A stretch of 7,921 nucleotides of DNA. Origin: Nautiliaceae bacterium. GTDB lineage: Bacteria; Campylobacterota; Campylobacteria; Campylobacterales; Nautiliaceae. Position 1 is the first letter of the stretch, and every line of letters starts with the position of its first letter. The translations under genes and the position numbers were made by a program. A model generated the notes under the pieces. The model did no database searches, was not told the origin of the DNA, and saw nothing but the letters and a program-made list of their open reading frames with translations. The stretch lies in assembly GCA_027062985.1 (NCBI GenBank), contig JAMOSR010000057.1, positions 1-7,921 of the forward strand, given 5' to 3'. This document shows, in pieces, positions 1 through 6,568 of the stretch.

Positions 1-22
1 TGCCTTTAACATTATTTTCCAT
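1..22 (-). CDS. Start of an unidentified gene, cut by the left edge
   Basis: An ATG on the minus strand at 22-20 is preceded by a good ribosome binding site (AAGGGGA, 33-27) five to six bases upstream. It opens a frame reading MENNVKG before the window ends. It lies 24 bases after the livF stop codon, so it is probably the next gene of the same operon. Seven residues are too few to name a product. I infer that it is a real gene from the Shine-Dalgarno sequence, the spacing and the shared strand. Confidence 0.5.
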
Positions 23-46
23 AAAATCCCCTTTTACATCCCTTTA

Positions 47-745
47 TTATCCTCCAAGATATTTTTTCTTTATTTCCTCGCTTTTTAATAAGTTATCAGC
101 TTTATCCTCCAATACGATTTTTCCGTTTTCCATAACATAACCCCTATTGGCTATTCTTAAAGCGGCTCCCGCGTTTTGTTCTACCAATAATATCGTAACA
201 TCATCCTCTTTATTAAGTTTTATTAAAATTTCAAAAACCTCTTTTACTATTTTAGGAGCAAGTCCTAATGAAGGCTCATCAAGAACAAGCATTTTAGGCT
301 CACTCATTAAAGCCCTTGCAATAGCCAGCATCTGCTGTTCTCCTCCGCTTAAACTGCCTCCAAAATTATTTCTTTTCTCTTTTAATCTAGGAAACATCTC
401 AAACATCTGTTCTTTTAATTTTTCATAGTTTTCATCATTTAAATAAGCACCTATTCTAAGATTTTCCTCAACTGTCAGGTTTATAAATATTTTTCTGCCC
501 TCAGGTACCAAAGCCATTCCTCTTTTTACGATTAAATGAGTAGGCACTTTTGAAATATCCGCTTCTGCAAAATGAACTCTACCCTCTTTTTTTACAAGAT
601 TGAATATAGCGTTAAGAGTTGATGTTTTTCCCGCTCCGTTTGCACCGATAATAGTAACTATTTCTCCGGCTTTAACTTCAAAATCAATACCCCTTACAGC
701 TTCTATAACCCCGTATTTTACCTTTAAATCATTAACCCTCAACAT
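47..745 (-). CDS. livF: Branched-chain amino acid type ABC importer, ATPase LivF
   Basis: This 232-residue protein is one of the two cytoplasmic ATPases that power HAAT-family importers for leucine, isoleucine, valine or related amides and amino acids. The visible motifs are Walker A GANGAGKT (34-41), the ABC signature SLSGGEQ (131-137) and Walker B MLVLDEPS (152-159). The segment LLVEQN (187-191) has Gln at the usual switch-His position, which is characteristic of LivF and separates it from LivG. Length is normal for the family. The ATG at 745-743 sits inside the end of livG (14-base overlap) and has the ribosome binding site AGGAGA at 756-751, five bases upstream, so translation is probably coupled. 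The substrate cannot be told from the ATPase. The permease genes livH/livM and the binding protein are not seen in the window, so the partners must be encoded elsewhere or beyond the left edge. Confidence 0.93.
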   Translation of the reverse strand: MLRVNDLKVKYGVIEAVRGIDFEVKAGEIVTIIGANGAGKTSTLNAIFNLVKKEGRVHFAEADISKVPTHLIVKRGMALVPEGRKIFINLTVEENLRIGAYLNDENYEKLKEQMFEMFPRLKEKRNNFGGSLSGGEQQMLAIARALMSEPKMLVLDEPSLGLAPKIVKEVFEILIKLNKEDDVTILLVEQNAGAALRIANRGYVMENGKIVLEDKADNLLKSEEIKKKYLGG

Positions 746-1499
746 CGATATCTCCTAAATAGGCTTTTATAACCGTTTCATCTTTCATCATATCCGCCGG
801 TTTTCCTTCAAAAATCGTTTTTCCATAATCAAGCACCATAACCCTGTCCGCTATTTTTTGAACAAACTTCATATCATGCTCTATAAAAAGAATTGTTTTT
901 TCTTTTTCGCTTCTTAGCTTAAAAACTGTATCGGCAAGCTCATCGGTTTCTTTCGGATTCATTCCCGCAGCCGGTTCGTCTAAAAGAAGCAAGTCCGGCT
1001 CGGTTGCCAAGGCCCTAGCAATTTCTACTTTTCTTTGATTTCCGTAACTTAAAGAAGTGGCTTCATAATTTGCAAACTTATCTATTTTTAAAAACTCCAA
1101 AATTTCCATGGCTTTCTCTTTATAAATTTTTTCTTCTTTAAAAAATCTAGGAAATCTGAAAACCGCCTCAAAAAAATTATATTCATAATGATTTTCAAAG
1201 CCTATAAGAACATTTTCAAGTACCGTCATACTTTTAAAAAGCCTGATATTCTGAAACGTCCTGGCAATTCCTTTTTGAACTATCTTTACGGGAGAAAGCC
1301 CCGTTATCTCCTCTTCTTTGAAATAAATATGACCGCTAGTAGGTTTTAAAACCCCCGTAATAATATTAAAAAGCGTCGTTTTCCCCGCTCCGTTAGGTCC
1401 CACTAAAGCAAAAATTTCAAGAGGTTTTACCTCAAAGCTCACATCTTTAATAGCAATAACCCCTCCAAACTGTTTTGTAACCTTATCTACTTTTAACAT
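732..1499 (-). CDS. livG: Branched-chain amino acid type ABC importer, ATPase LivG
   Basis: This 255-residue ATPase is the partner of LivF. It shows Walker A GPNGAGKT (34-41), a Q-loop in TFQN (81-84), the signature LSYGNQR (150-156), Walker B LLLDEPAAG (171-179) and a switch His in IEHDM (206-210, H208). The tail IKAYLG (244-249) is typical of LivG. The variable stretch between the Q-loop and the signature (about 100-125) is rich in Phe and Arg, as is usual for the longer LivG subunit. The ATG at 1499-1497 follows AAGGAGA (1510-1504) and overlaps the end of the preceding oxidoreductase gene by 17 bases. The Liv family normally has the order livH-livM-livG-livF; here an FAD enzyme sits directly upstream instead of livM. 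The family assignment is firm, but the transported compound is not known. Confidence 0.93.
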   Translation of the reverse strand: MLKVDKVTKQFGGVIAIKDVSFEVKPLEIFALVGPNGAGKTTLFNIITGVLKPTSGHIYFKEEEITGLSPVKIVQKGIARTFQNIRLFKSMTVLENVLIGFENHYEYNFFEAVFRFPRFFKEEKIYKEKAMEILEFLKIDKFANYEATSLSYGNQRKVEIARALATEPDLLLLDEPAAGMNPKETDELADTVFKLRSEKEKTILFIEHDMKFVQKIADRVMVLDYGKTIFEGKPADMMKDETVIKAYLGDIDVEG

Positions 1500-2568
1500 T
1501 TAGTCTCCTTAAATATTCTTCCCCTTTTTTCCTCGCCCATTTAATAAACAATCTCTCAGTATCCAAAAATTCCAGGCTTTTACCTTCTATAATATAATCT
1601 CTTAACGCTTTAGCACACATATAAGCGTTTGAAAAGCCTCTTCCCCCCATTCCGTTTATTATATAAAGACCTTCAATAAAAAATATTTCTTTTGGCATAT
1701 CGCCTTTTACTATATGTCTGTCGCTTAATAAAGTAAAATCGGTATCTATAATTTTACCAACCACAGGAAAATAATCAACACTAGCAGCCCTAAACCCGCC
1801 CTTAATATCAAAAATTACGAAATTTTTAATATCAATAATCTCATTAGCTTTTGAAATAAGCTCATAAGCCTCTTCAAAATTTTCTTTACACCATTCACAG
1901 TTTCTTTTATGAGTAGCTCCTATTTTAACTATTCCGTCAATTTCGCCAACCGAACAGTTTTTATGGAAATGATAAGGAAGAGAAGTTATATTATCGGCTT
2001 TTCCTTCTATTCTTTCCCCCCATATCGGTCTTATATTAATATAAGGAATATCAAAAACCGATTCATAACCTGTGGCAAGAATAATGTTTTTGGCTTTTAT
2101 TTCGTTATCTATAATCCAAAAATTATCTTTTCTTACTATTTTTTTTACATATTTTTGTAAAAAATTTACTTTTATAACTTTTTTTACATCATCAGGATTT
2201 ACGACGCTTCCTACTTCAAAAAAAAATCCTCCATCCATTTTTTTAAAAGGAAGTTTTATATCTTTTTCATATAATTTAAACTTTTCTATATCTTTTTCGT
2301 CTCTTGGAAGTATTAAAACTCCTTTTGTATTAGTCCGAACCCCCAGATTTTTATAAAATTCGACCGATTTGAGTATTCCTTCGTTAATAAATCTCGTATA
2401 AAGAGAATCAAACCCTACTTTTGGAAACAAAAAAGCCCCTGCAGCCCCGCTAGCCCCGCTTAAAGGCTCTTTTTTATCAATCAACAAAGTATTAAAATCT
2501 CTTAAAAACCATGCACTAAGAAGACCCGCTATTCCTCCTCCCACTACGACAAAATCATAAAAACGCAC
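1483..2568 (-). CDS. Stand-alone FAD-dependent oxidoreductase, MnmC C-terminal-domain-like
   Basis: This 361-residue protein of the DAO (D-amino-acid oxidase-like) FAD family opens with the dinucleotide-binding fold VVVGGGIAG (7-15), with the acidic end of strand 2 at LLID (28-31). A second FAD motif is LATGYE (164-169). Three features recall the oxidase half of MnmC, which removes the carboxymethyl group from cmnm5(s2)U34 of tRNA. These are GASGAAGAFLFPK (38-50), a GATxxRN-type segment (217-223) followed by RAASVDYFPVVGK (260-272), and GMGGRGFSNA near the end (306-315). The methyltransferase half of bifunctional MnmC is absent. A CEWC cysteine pair (224-227) stands out. The start is GTG at 2568-2566, just ahead of the FAD fold, with AAAGG seven bases upstream (2580-2576); no better start is visible. 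The 3' end overlaps livG by 17 bases. Glycine-oxidase-like or another amine-oxidising DAO enzyme is the main alternative, given the transporter neighbours. Confidence 0.75.
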   Translation of the reverse strand: MRFYDFVVVGGGIAGLLSAWFLRDFNTLLIDKKEPLSGASGAAGAFLFPKVGFDSLYTRFINEGILKSVEFYKNLGVRTNTKGVLILPRDEKDIEKFKLYEKDIKLPFKKMDGGFFFEVGSVVNPDDVKKVIKVNFLQKYVKKIVRKDNFWIIDNEIKAKNIILATGYESVFDIPYINIRPIWGERIEGKADNITSLPYHFHKNCSVGEIDGIVKIGATHKRNCEWCKENFEEAYELISKANEIIDIKNFVIFDIKGGFRAASVDYFPVVGKIIDTDFTLLSDRHIVKGDMPKEIFFIEGLYIINGMGGRGFSNAYMCAKALRDYIIEGKSLEFLDTERLFIKWARKKGEEYLRRLNVKSR

Positions 2569-2587
2569 AAAAAAACCTTTTTTACAA

Positions 2588-2614
2588 ATTATATCAAAAA
2601 GAAGAACATTTGAA
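2588..2614 (-). promoter_or_regulatory. Likely promoter of the oxidoreductase-livG-livF operon
   Basis: On the minus strand a perfect TATAAT (2593-2588) lies 19 bases before the GTG start of the oxidoreductase gene, preceded by a T-rich stretch. The upstream -35 match is weak: TTCAAA (2614-2609) with a 15-base spacer, or GCTTCA (2616-2611) with a 17-base spacer. A good -10 with a T-rich upstream and a poor -35 is the usual form of promoters in Campylobacterota. A TATAAT alone is weak evidence in such AT-rich DNA. Confidence 0.5.
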
Positions 2615-2672
2615 GCAGAAAAAATAAGTGTCAGAGAGAAGTTTAAGATAAAAAAGAAAAAGAGAGGGGGAA

Positions 2673-4313
2673 TTACATCATTCCCATACCTCCCATGCCT
2701 CCCATTCCCATATCAGGGGCTGCTGGAGCTTTTTCTTCTTTTGGCTCTTCTGTTACAGCAGCTTCTGTTGTTAATAGAAGCCCGCTTACGCTAGTCGCGT
2801 TTTGAAGAGCAATTCTTTCAACTTTTGTAGGGTCGATAATTCCGGCTTCAAACATATCTACATACTCACCAGTCGCTGCGTTAAATCCAACATTTTCATC
2901 AGCTTCTTCAACTGTTAACGCCACAACTCCAGGTTCGTATCCGGCATTTTCGGCAATTTGTTTAATCGGAGCTTTTACCGCTCTTTTGATAATGTCAATT
3001 CCGATTTGCTCATCTGGGTCTACTGATTCAACTTCAGTTTTTTTAGCAGCTTTAAGAATAGCCGCACCACCACCGATAACAATACCTTCTTCAACAGCAG
3101 CTTTTGTAGCGCTCAGTGCGTCATCAACTCTGTCTTTTTTCTCTTTCATTTCAGTTTCAGTTGCCGCTCCTACTTTAATTACAGCTACACCACCGCTAAG
3201 TTTAGCAAGTCTTTCTTGTAATTTTTCTTTGTCGTAATCGCTTGTTGTTTCTTCAATTTCTTTTTTGATTTGTTTAATTCTAGCTTCAATAGCCGCTTTA
3301 TCACCTTTTCCGTCTACGATTGTAGTGTTTTCTTTATCCACTACGATTCTTCCAGCCTGTCCAAGGTCTTGAAGTGTTGCGCTTTCAAGCGTTCTACCAA
3401 GCTCTTCAGAAATTACTTGTCCGCCTGTTAAGATTGCGATATCTTGAAGCATTGCTTTTCTTCTGTCACCAAATCCAGGTGCTTTAACAGCTACTACGTT
3501 TAATACTCCTCTTAATTTGTTTACAACTAAAGTAGCTAATGCTTCACCGTCAACGTCTTCGGCAATGATTAATAACGGTTTGTTTCCAGCTTGCACCATT
3601 TGTTCAAGTAATGGTAATAAATCTTTCATATTGCTGATTTTTTTGTCGTATAGTAAAATGTATGCGTCATTGTATTCAGCAACCATTCTCTCAGGGTCTG
3701 TTACGAAATATGGTGATAAATATCCTCTATCAAACTGCATACCTTCAACCACTTCTAATTCGTCTTGAAGCGATTTACCTTCTTCAACAGTAATAACACC
3801 GTCTTTTCCGACTTTATCCATCGCTTCTGCGATTAATTTACCGATATTTTTATCGTTGTTTGCAGAAATTGTCGCAACTTGCTCGATTTGTTCTTTGTTT
3901 TCAACAGGCTTGCTCATTTTTTTAAGTTCTTCAATAATAGCCTGAGCAGCTTTATCCATACCTCTTTTTACAGCAATCGGATTTGCTCCGGCAGTAATGT
4001 ATTTTAGACCTTCTTTAAAAATTGCATGAGCTAAAACAGTTGCTGTTGTTGTACCATCCCCTGCCTCATCAGCTGTTTTGCTCGCAACTTCTTTAACAAG
4101 CTGAGCACCCATGTTTTCTACAGGATGTTTAAGCTCGATTTCTTTTGCTACTGAAACACCGTCTTTTGTAATGTGAGGTGCCCCGAAACTTCTTTGAAGT
4201 AAAACGTTTCTACCTTTAGGACCCATTGTAACTCTAACTGCATCAGCCAGTTTTTCAACACCGGCAAGTAATTCATTTCTTGCAACGTCGCTGTATACGA
4301 TTTCTTTTGCCAT
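2673..4313 (-). CDS. groL: Chaperonin GroEL (Hsp60)
   Basis: This 546-residue subunit belongs to the 14-mer cytoplasmic folding chamber that works with GroES and ATP. Seen directly are the ATP-binding segments MGPKGRN (30-36) and AGDGTTTATVLA (84-95, with the catalytic-region Asp at 86). The apical domain includes KAPGFGDRRK (277-286), and VDDAL (396-400) precedes the cpn60 signature AAVEEGIVIGGG (405-416). The tail ends in the Gly-Gly-Met repeat MGMGGMGGMGMM, whose coding DNA is a short tandem repeat at 2676-2711. Length is standard and the gene is intact. The ATG at 4313-4311 has a very strong ribosome binding site AAGGAGG (4326-4320), and the gap to groES is 16 bases. The order groES-groEL is the normal one. 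Downstream there is a pyrimidine-rich stretch but no clear hairpin terminator, so some read-through into the next gene is possible. Confidence 0.99.
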   Translation of the reverse strand: MAKEIVYSDVARNELLAGVEKLADAVRVTMGPKGRNVLLQRSFGAPHITKDGVSVAKEIELKHPVENMGAQLVKEVASKTADEAGDGTTTATVLAHAIFKEGLKYITAGANPIAVKRGMDKAAQAIIEELKKMSKPVENKEQIEQVATISANNDKNIGKLIAEAMDKVGKDGVITVEEGKSLQDELEVVEGMQFDRGYLSPYFVTDPERMVAEYNDAYILLYDKKISNMKDLLPLLEQMVQAGNKPLLIIAEDVDGEALATLVVNKLRGVLNVVAVKAPGFGDRRKAMLQDIAILTGGQVISEELGRTLESATLQDLGQAGRIVVDKENTTIVDGKGDKAAIEARIKQIKKEIEETTSDYDKEKLQERLAKLSGGVAVIKVGAATETEMKEKKDRVDDALSATKAAVEEGIVIGGGAAILKAAKKTEVESVDPDEQIGIDIIKRAVKAPIKQIAENAGYEPGVVALTVEEADENVGFNAATGEYVDMFEAGIIDPTKVERIALQNATSVSGLLLTTEAAVTEEPKEEKAPAAPDMGMGGMGGMGMM

Positions 4314-4329
4314 ATCTCCCCTCCTTTAA

Positions 4330-4605
4330 TTATTTTTCAATTTTTCCAAGAATATCGTCAGTATTTAATACTAAATATTCTTTTCCGTCTATTGTAATAT
4401 CAGTTCCCGCATATTTAGCAAAGACTACAGTATCACCTTCGTTAATCGGAAGATTTTCATCTTCTTCAACCTCTTTTGAAATAGCCACGACTTTTCCTTC
4501 AAGAGGTTTTTCTTTTGCATTGTCCGGAATAATAATTCCGCTTGCTGTTTTTGCTTCTTCTTCTACTCTTTCAACTAAAACTCTTAGTCCTATCGGTCTA
4601 AACAT
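4330..4605 (-). CDS. groES: Co-chaperonin GroES (Hsp10)
   Basis: This 91-residue lid subunit forms a heptamer that caps GroEL. The N-terminal strand FRPIGLRVLVERVE (2-15) is typical. It is followed by the mobile loop that contacts GroEL (about 16-36, containing KTASGIIIPD). The core continues with EGKVVAIS (36-43), GDTVVFAKYAGTDI (57-70) and the closing segment YLVLNTDDILG (77-87). Its length is slightly under that of the E. coli protein (97), which is within the family range. The ATG at 4605-4603 has AAGGAGG (4617-4611) five bases upstream. It is the first gene of the groES-groEL operon and has its own near-consensus promoter, so it is not simply the tail of the upstream TRAP operon. Confidence 0.98.
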   Translation of the reverse strand: MFRPIGLRVLVERVEEEAKTASGIIIPDNAKEKPLEGKVVAISKEVEEDENLPINEGDTVVFAKYAGTDITIDGKEYLVLNTDDILGKIEK

Positions 4606-4624
4606 TTCCGCCTCCTTTTTATAA

Positions 4625-4637
4625 AGTTAATTTAACT
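4625..4637 (-). promoter_or_regulatory. 13-base palindrome at the groESL transcription start
   Basis: AGTTAA-T-TTAACT is a perfect inverted repeat with 6-base arms around one base. From the spacing of the promoter just upstream it would cover about +1 to +13 of the groES mRNA, ahead of the ribosome binding site. Such a position suits an operator. It does not match CIRCE (the HrcA site) or the HAIR sequence of HspR. It is short and AT-rich, so chance is a real alternative. Confidence 0.3.
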
Positions 4638-4643
4638 GGCGAA

Positions 4644-4672
4644 ATTATATAATAAAAGAAGAAGAAAGTCAA
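4644..4672 (-). promoter_or_regulatory. Sigma70-type promoter of groES-groEL
   Basis: On the minus strand TTGACT (4672-4667) and TATAAT (4649-4644) are separated by exactly 17 bases. The predicted start is near 4637, giving a leader of about 32 bases with the groES Shine-Dalgarno sequence inside it. Near-consensus hexamers with ideal spacing make this one of the two strongest promoters in the window, in keeping with an abundant chaperonin. No CIRCE inverted repeat is visible around it. Confidence 0.8.
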
Positions 4673-4730
4673 GAAAATTTATAGTTTTTTTTAAGTTTTT
4701 TTAGCGCATATAACTAAATCTTTATGAAGA

Positions 4731-6014
4731 TTATTTCATCATAGTATTTGGCAGCCATAATGAAATTTCAGGAATATAAGTAATTAACAATAACCCTACC
4801 AACAAGACAAAAAACCATGGCAATACGGATTTGACCACTTCTTTTATAGGCTCGCCCGTTATACCGCTAGCCACAAAAAGATTAAGTCCAACAGGCGGGG
4901 TTAACATTCCAAGCTCCATATTTATCGTAATAATCACTCCAAAATGAATAGGGTCAATTCCTAACATTGTAGCTACAGGGAGTAAAAGCGGCACCATAAT
5001 CATTATAATGGAGCTTGGTTCCATAAAATTACCTGCAATCAACAAAATAACATTAACCGCCACTAAAAACATTACTTTATTCAAATGCATACCAACAACA
5101 AAGTCGGTCAACATCTGAGGTACATTTTCAAGAGTTAGAAAATACGCAAACATGGATGCGTTTGCAATAATAAACAAAATCATAGCACTGGTTTTTGCAC
5201 TCTCAAAAAAAACATCTCCAAGATTTTTAAGTTTTATATCTTTATAAATAACCAAAGACACAAACAAGGCCCATACGGCACTTACCGCCGCAGCTTCGGT
5301 AGGAGTAAAAATACCTCCGTAAATTCCTCCTATAATTATTACGATAGTCATCAGAGCCCAAAAAGACTCCTTAAACTTTTTCCATCTTTCTTCCCAAGAA
5401 GCAGGTTTTGTTTTTTTAAAACCAAGTTTTTTAGCTCCTATATATGTAACGGCTATAAGCATAAACCCTATTAAAAGTCCCGGAACAATTCCGGCCATAA
5501 AAAGCTTACCTATACTTTGTTCGGCCGTAACTCCGTAAATAATCATAACAATACTAGGAGGTATTAAAATACCAAGGCTTCCGGCTGTTGTAATAGTCCC
5601 GATAGCATAAGTTTTAGGATACCCGGCAGCCATAATTGCACCAAACATTATAGACCCTATAGCAGCAACCGTAGCAGGAGAGCTCCCTGAAACCGCCGCA
5701 AATATAATACTTGCAAAAATAGCCGCTATAGGCAAACCTCCCGGAAGATGTCCGACAAACGCTCTTGCAAATTCTATAATCCTTTTTGCACTGCCTCCCC
5801 GGCTTAAAATATTCCCCGCTAAAATAAACATAGGAATTGCCATAAGTGCATATTTATCAAGCTGAGAAAACAGATTACTTGCCAAATCTATAAGTAAATC
5901 CGGACCCTCAAAAACATAAGCCGTTATCATTGTAGAAAGCCCAAGAGAAACCGCAACCGGCACGCTTAAAAGTAAAAAAAGAAAAAAAAGCCCAAAAAGA
6001 GTCGCTACTATCAC
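4731..6014 (-). CDS. dctM: TRAP transporter large membrane subunit DctM
   Basis: This 427-residue, very hydrophobic inner-membrane protein is the sodium-driven transport subunit of a tripartite ATP-independent periplasmic transporter. Many membrane segments are visible, about 11-12. Family motifs seen are AIPMFILAGNIL (59-70), AVSGSSPATVAAIG (107-120), GILIPPSIVMIIYG (148-161), GGIFTPTEAAAV (233-244), GNFMEPSSIIMI (328-339) and GMLTPPVGLNLF (369-380). The two copies of a Pro-Pro motif in the two halves are the known internal repeat of the family. Length is normal. The start is GTG at 6014-6012 with AGGAGA six bases upstream, and it shares the bases GTGA with the dctQ stop codon, so it is translated by coupling. 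Substrate choice is set mainly by DctP, here probably C4-dicarboxylates. Confidence 0.96.
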   Translation of the reverse strand: MIVATLFGLFFLFLLLSVPVAVSLGLSTMITAYVFEGPDLLIDLASNLFSQLDKYALMAIPMFILAGNILSRGGSAKRIIEFARAFVGHLPGGLPIAAIFASIIFAAVSGSSPATVAAIGSIMFGAIMAAGYPKTYAIGTITTAGSLGILIPPSIVMIIYGVTAEQSIGKLFMAGIVPGLLIGFMLIAVTYIGAKKLGFKKTKPASWEERWKKFKESFWALMTIVIIIGGIYGGIFTPTEAAAVSAVWALFVSLVIYKDIKLKNLGDVFFESAKTSAMILFIIANASMFAYFLTLENVPQMLTDFVVGMHLNKVMFLVAVNVILLIAGNFMEPSSIIMIMVPLLLPVATMLGIDPIHFGVIITINMELGMLTPPVGLNLFVASGITGEPIKEVVKSVLPWFFVLLVGLLLITYIPEISLWLPNTMMK

Positions 6015-6568
6015 TTAAATTCTCCTAAATTTTCTTTCACTTCTTCTATTATCATATCGCTTTCACTTTTTTTCGCTATTTTGTCTGCGGGAGTTTTAAT
6101 ATCCTCGATTAATCTAAAAAACGTTAAAACTGCGGCTACCACCATACTTACCGGCACTACGGTATATACATACCACATAGGAATATTCAAATCCACACTA
6201 ACCTCCCCGCTTGCCTTAAGTCCCAAATCGGGGTCAAAAATAAAAATGTAACCATAATAAGCTACCAATAAAAGATAAAACAAAATTAATAAATCAGCAA
6301 TTAAAATCACAGCTTTCGATAAAAAAGGAGGAAGCAAATCTAATAAAACGGTAACTTTAATATGCCCTCCAACTCTAAATAGATAAGCCGCTCCAAAAAA
6401 CGCCGACCAGATAAAAAAATAAGAAGTAAGCTCAAAAGCCCAGTCTATCCCCTGATTAAAAACAAATCGGGCAACTACGTTTATAAAAGCCAGTAAAACC
6501 CCCGCGGCTATTCCAAAAGATGTAAAAAATACGCTAACGGCAATTAAAATTTGTTCTATTACTTTCAC
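6011..6568 (-). CDS. dctQ: TRAP transporter small membrane subunit DctQ
   Basis: This 185-residue inner-membrane protein has four predicted membrane helices (about 8-34, 46-65, 84-110 and 131-152) and is needed with DctM for uptake. DctQ-family features are WAFE (43-46) before helix 2, GGHIKVTVLLDLLP (67-80) between helices 2 and 3, and IPMWYVYTVVPV (129-140) at the start of helix 4. A charged cytoplasmic tail of about 30 residues (155-185) ends the protein and is rich in Lys and Glu. The start is GTG at 6568-6566, overlapping the dctP stop by the four bases GTGA; the upstream ribosome binding site (AAGGCGGGTGA) is only moderate, which fits coupled translation. DctQ is poorly conserved, so the name rests on topology, these short motifs and the position between dctP and dctM. 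Confidence 0.93.
   Translation of the reverse strand: MKVIEQILIAVSVFFTSFGIAAGVLLAFINVVARFVFNQGIDWAFELTSYFFIWSAFFGAAYLFRVGGHIKVTVLLDLLPPFLSKAVILIADLLILFYLLLVAYYGYIFIFDPDLGLKASGEVSVDLNIPMWYVYTVVPVSMVVAAVLTFFRLIEDIKTPADKIAKKSESDMIIEEVKENLGEFK

Noticed and set aside
1909..2356. Two plus-strand open frames inside the oxidoreductase gene
   Set aside because: Their translations are Phe/Ser/Tyr-rich, as expected from the complement of an AT-rich coding strand, and they overlap a well-supported minus-strand gene.
2676..2713. Short tandem repeat at the end of groEL
   Set aside because: It simply encodes the Gly-Gly-Met tail that is normal for GroEL and is not a separate repeat element.
4280..4624. 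Plus-strand open frame of 114 codons opposite groES
   Set aside because: It lies antisense to groES and the groEL start, has a low-complexity Ser/Phe-rich translation and no ribosome binding site. The minus-strand gene is certain.
4690..4733. Possible terminator after dctM
   Set aside because: A small ATCTT-CATA-AAGAT hairpin is present just after the stop codon, but on the minus strand it is followed by A runs and not T runs, so it is not a standard intrinsic terminator.
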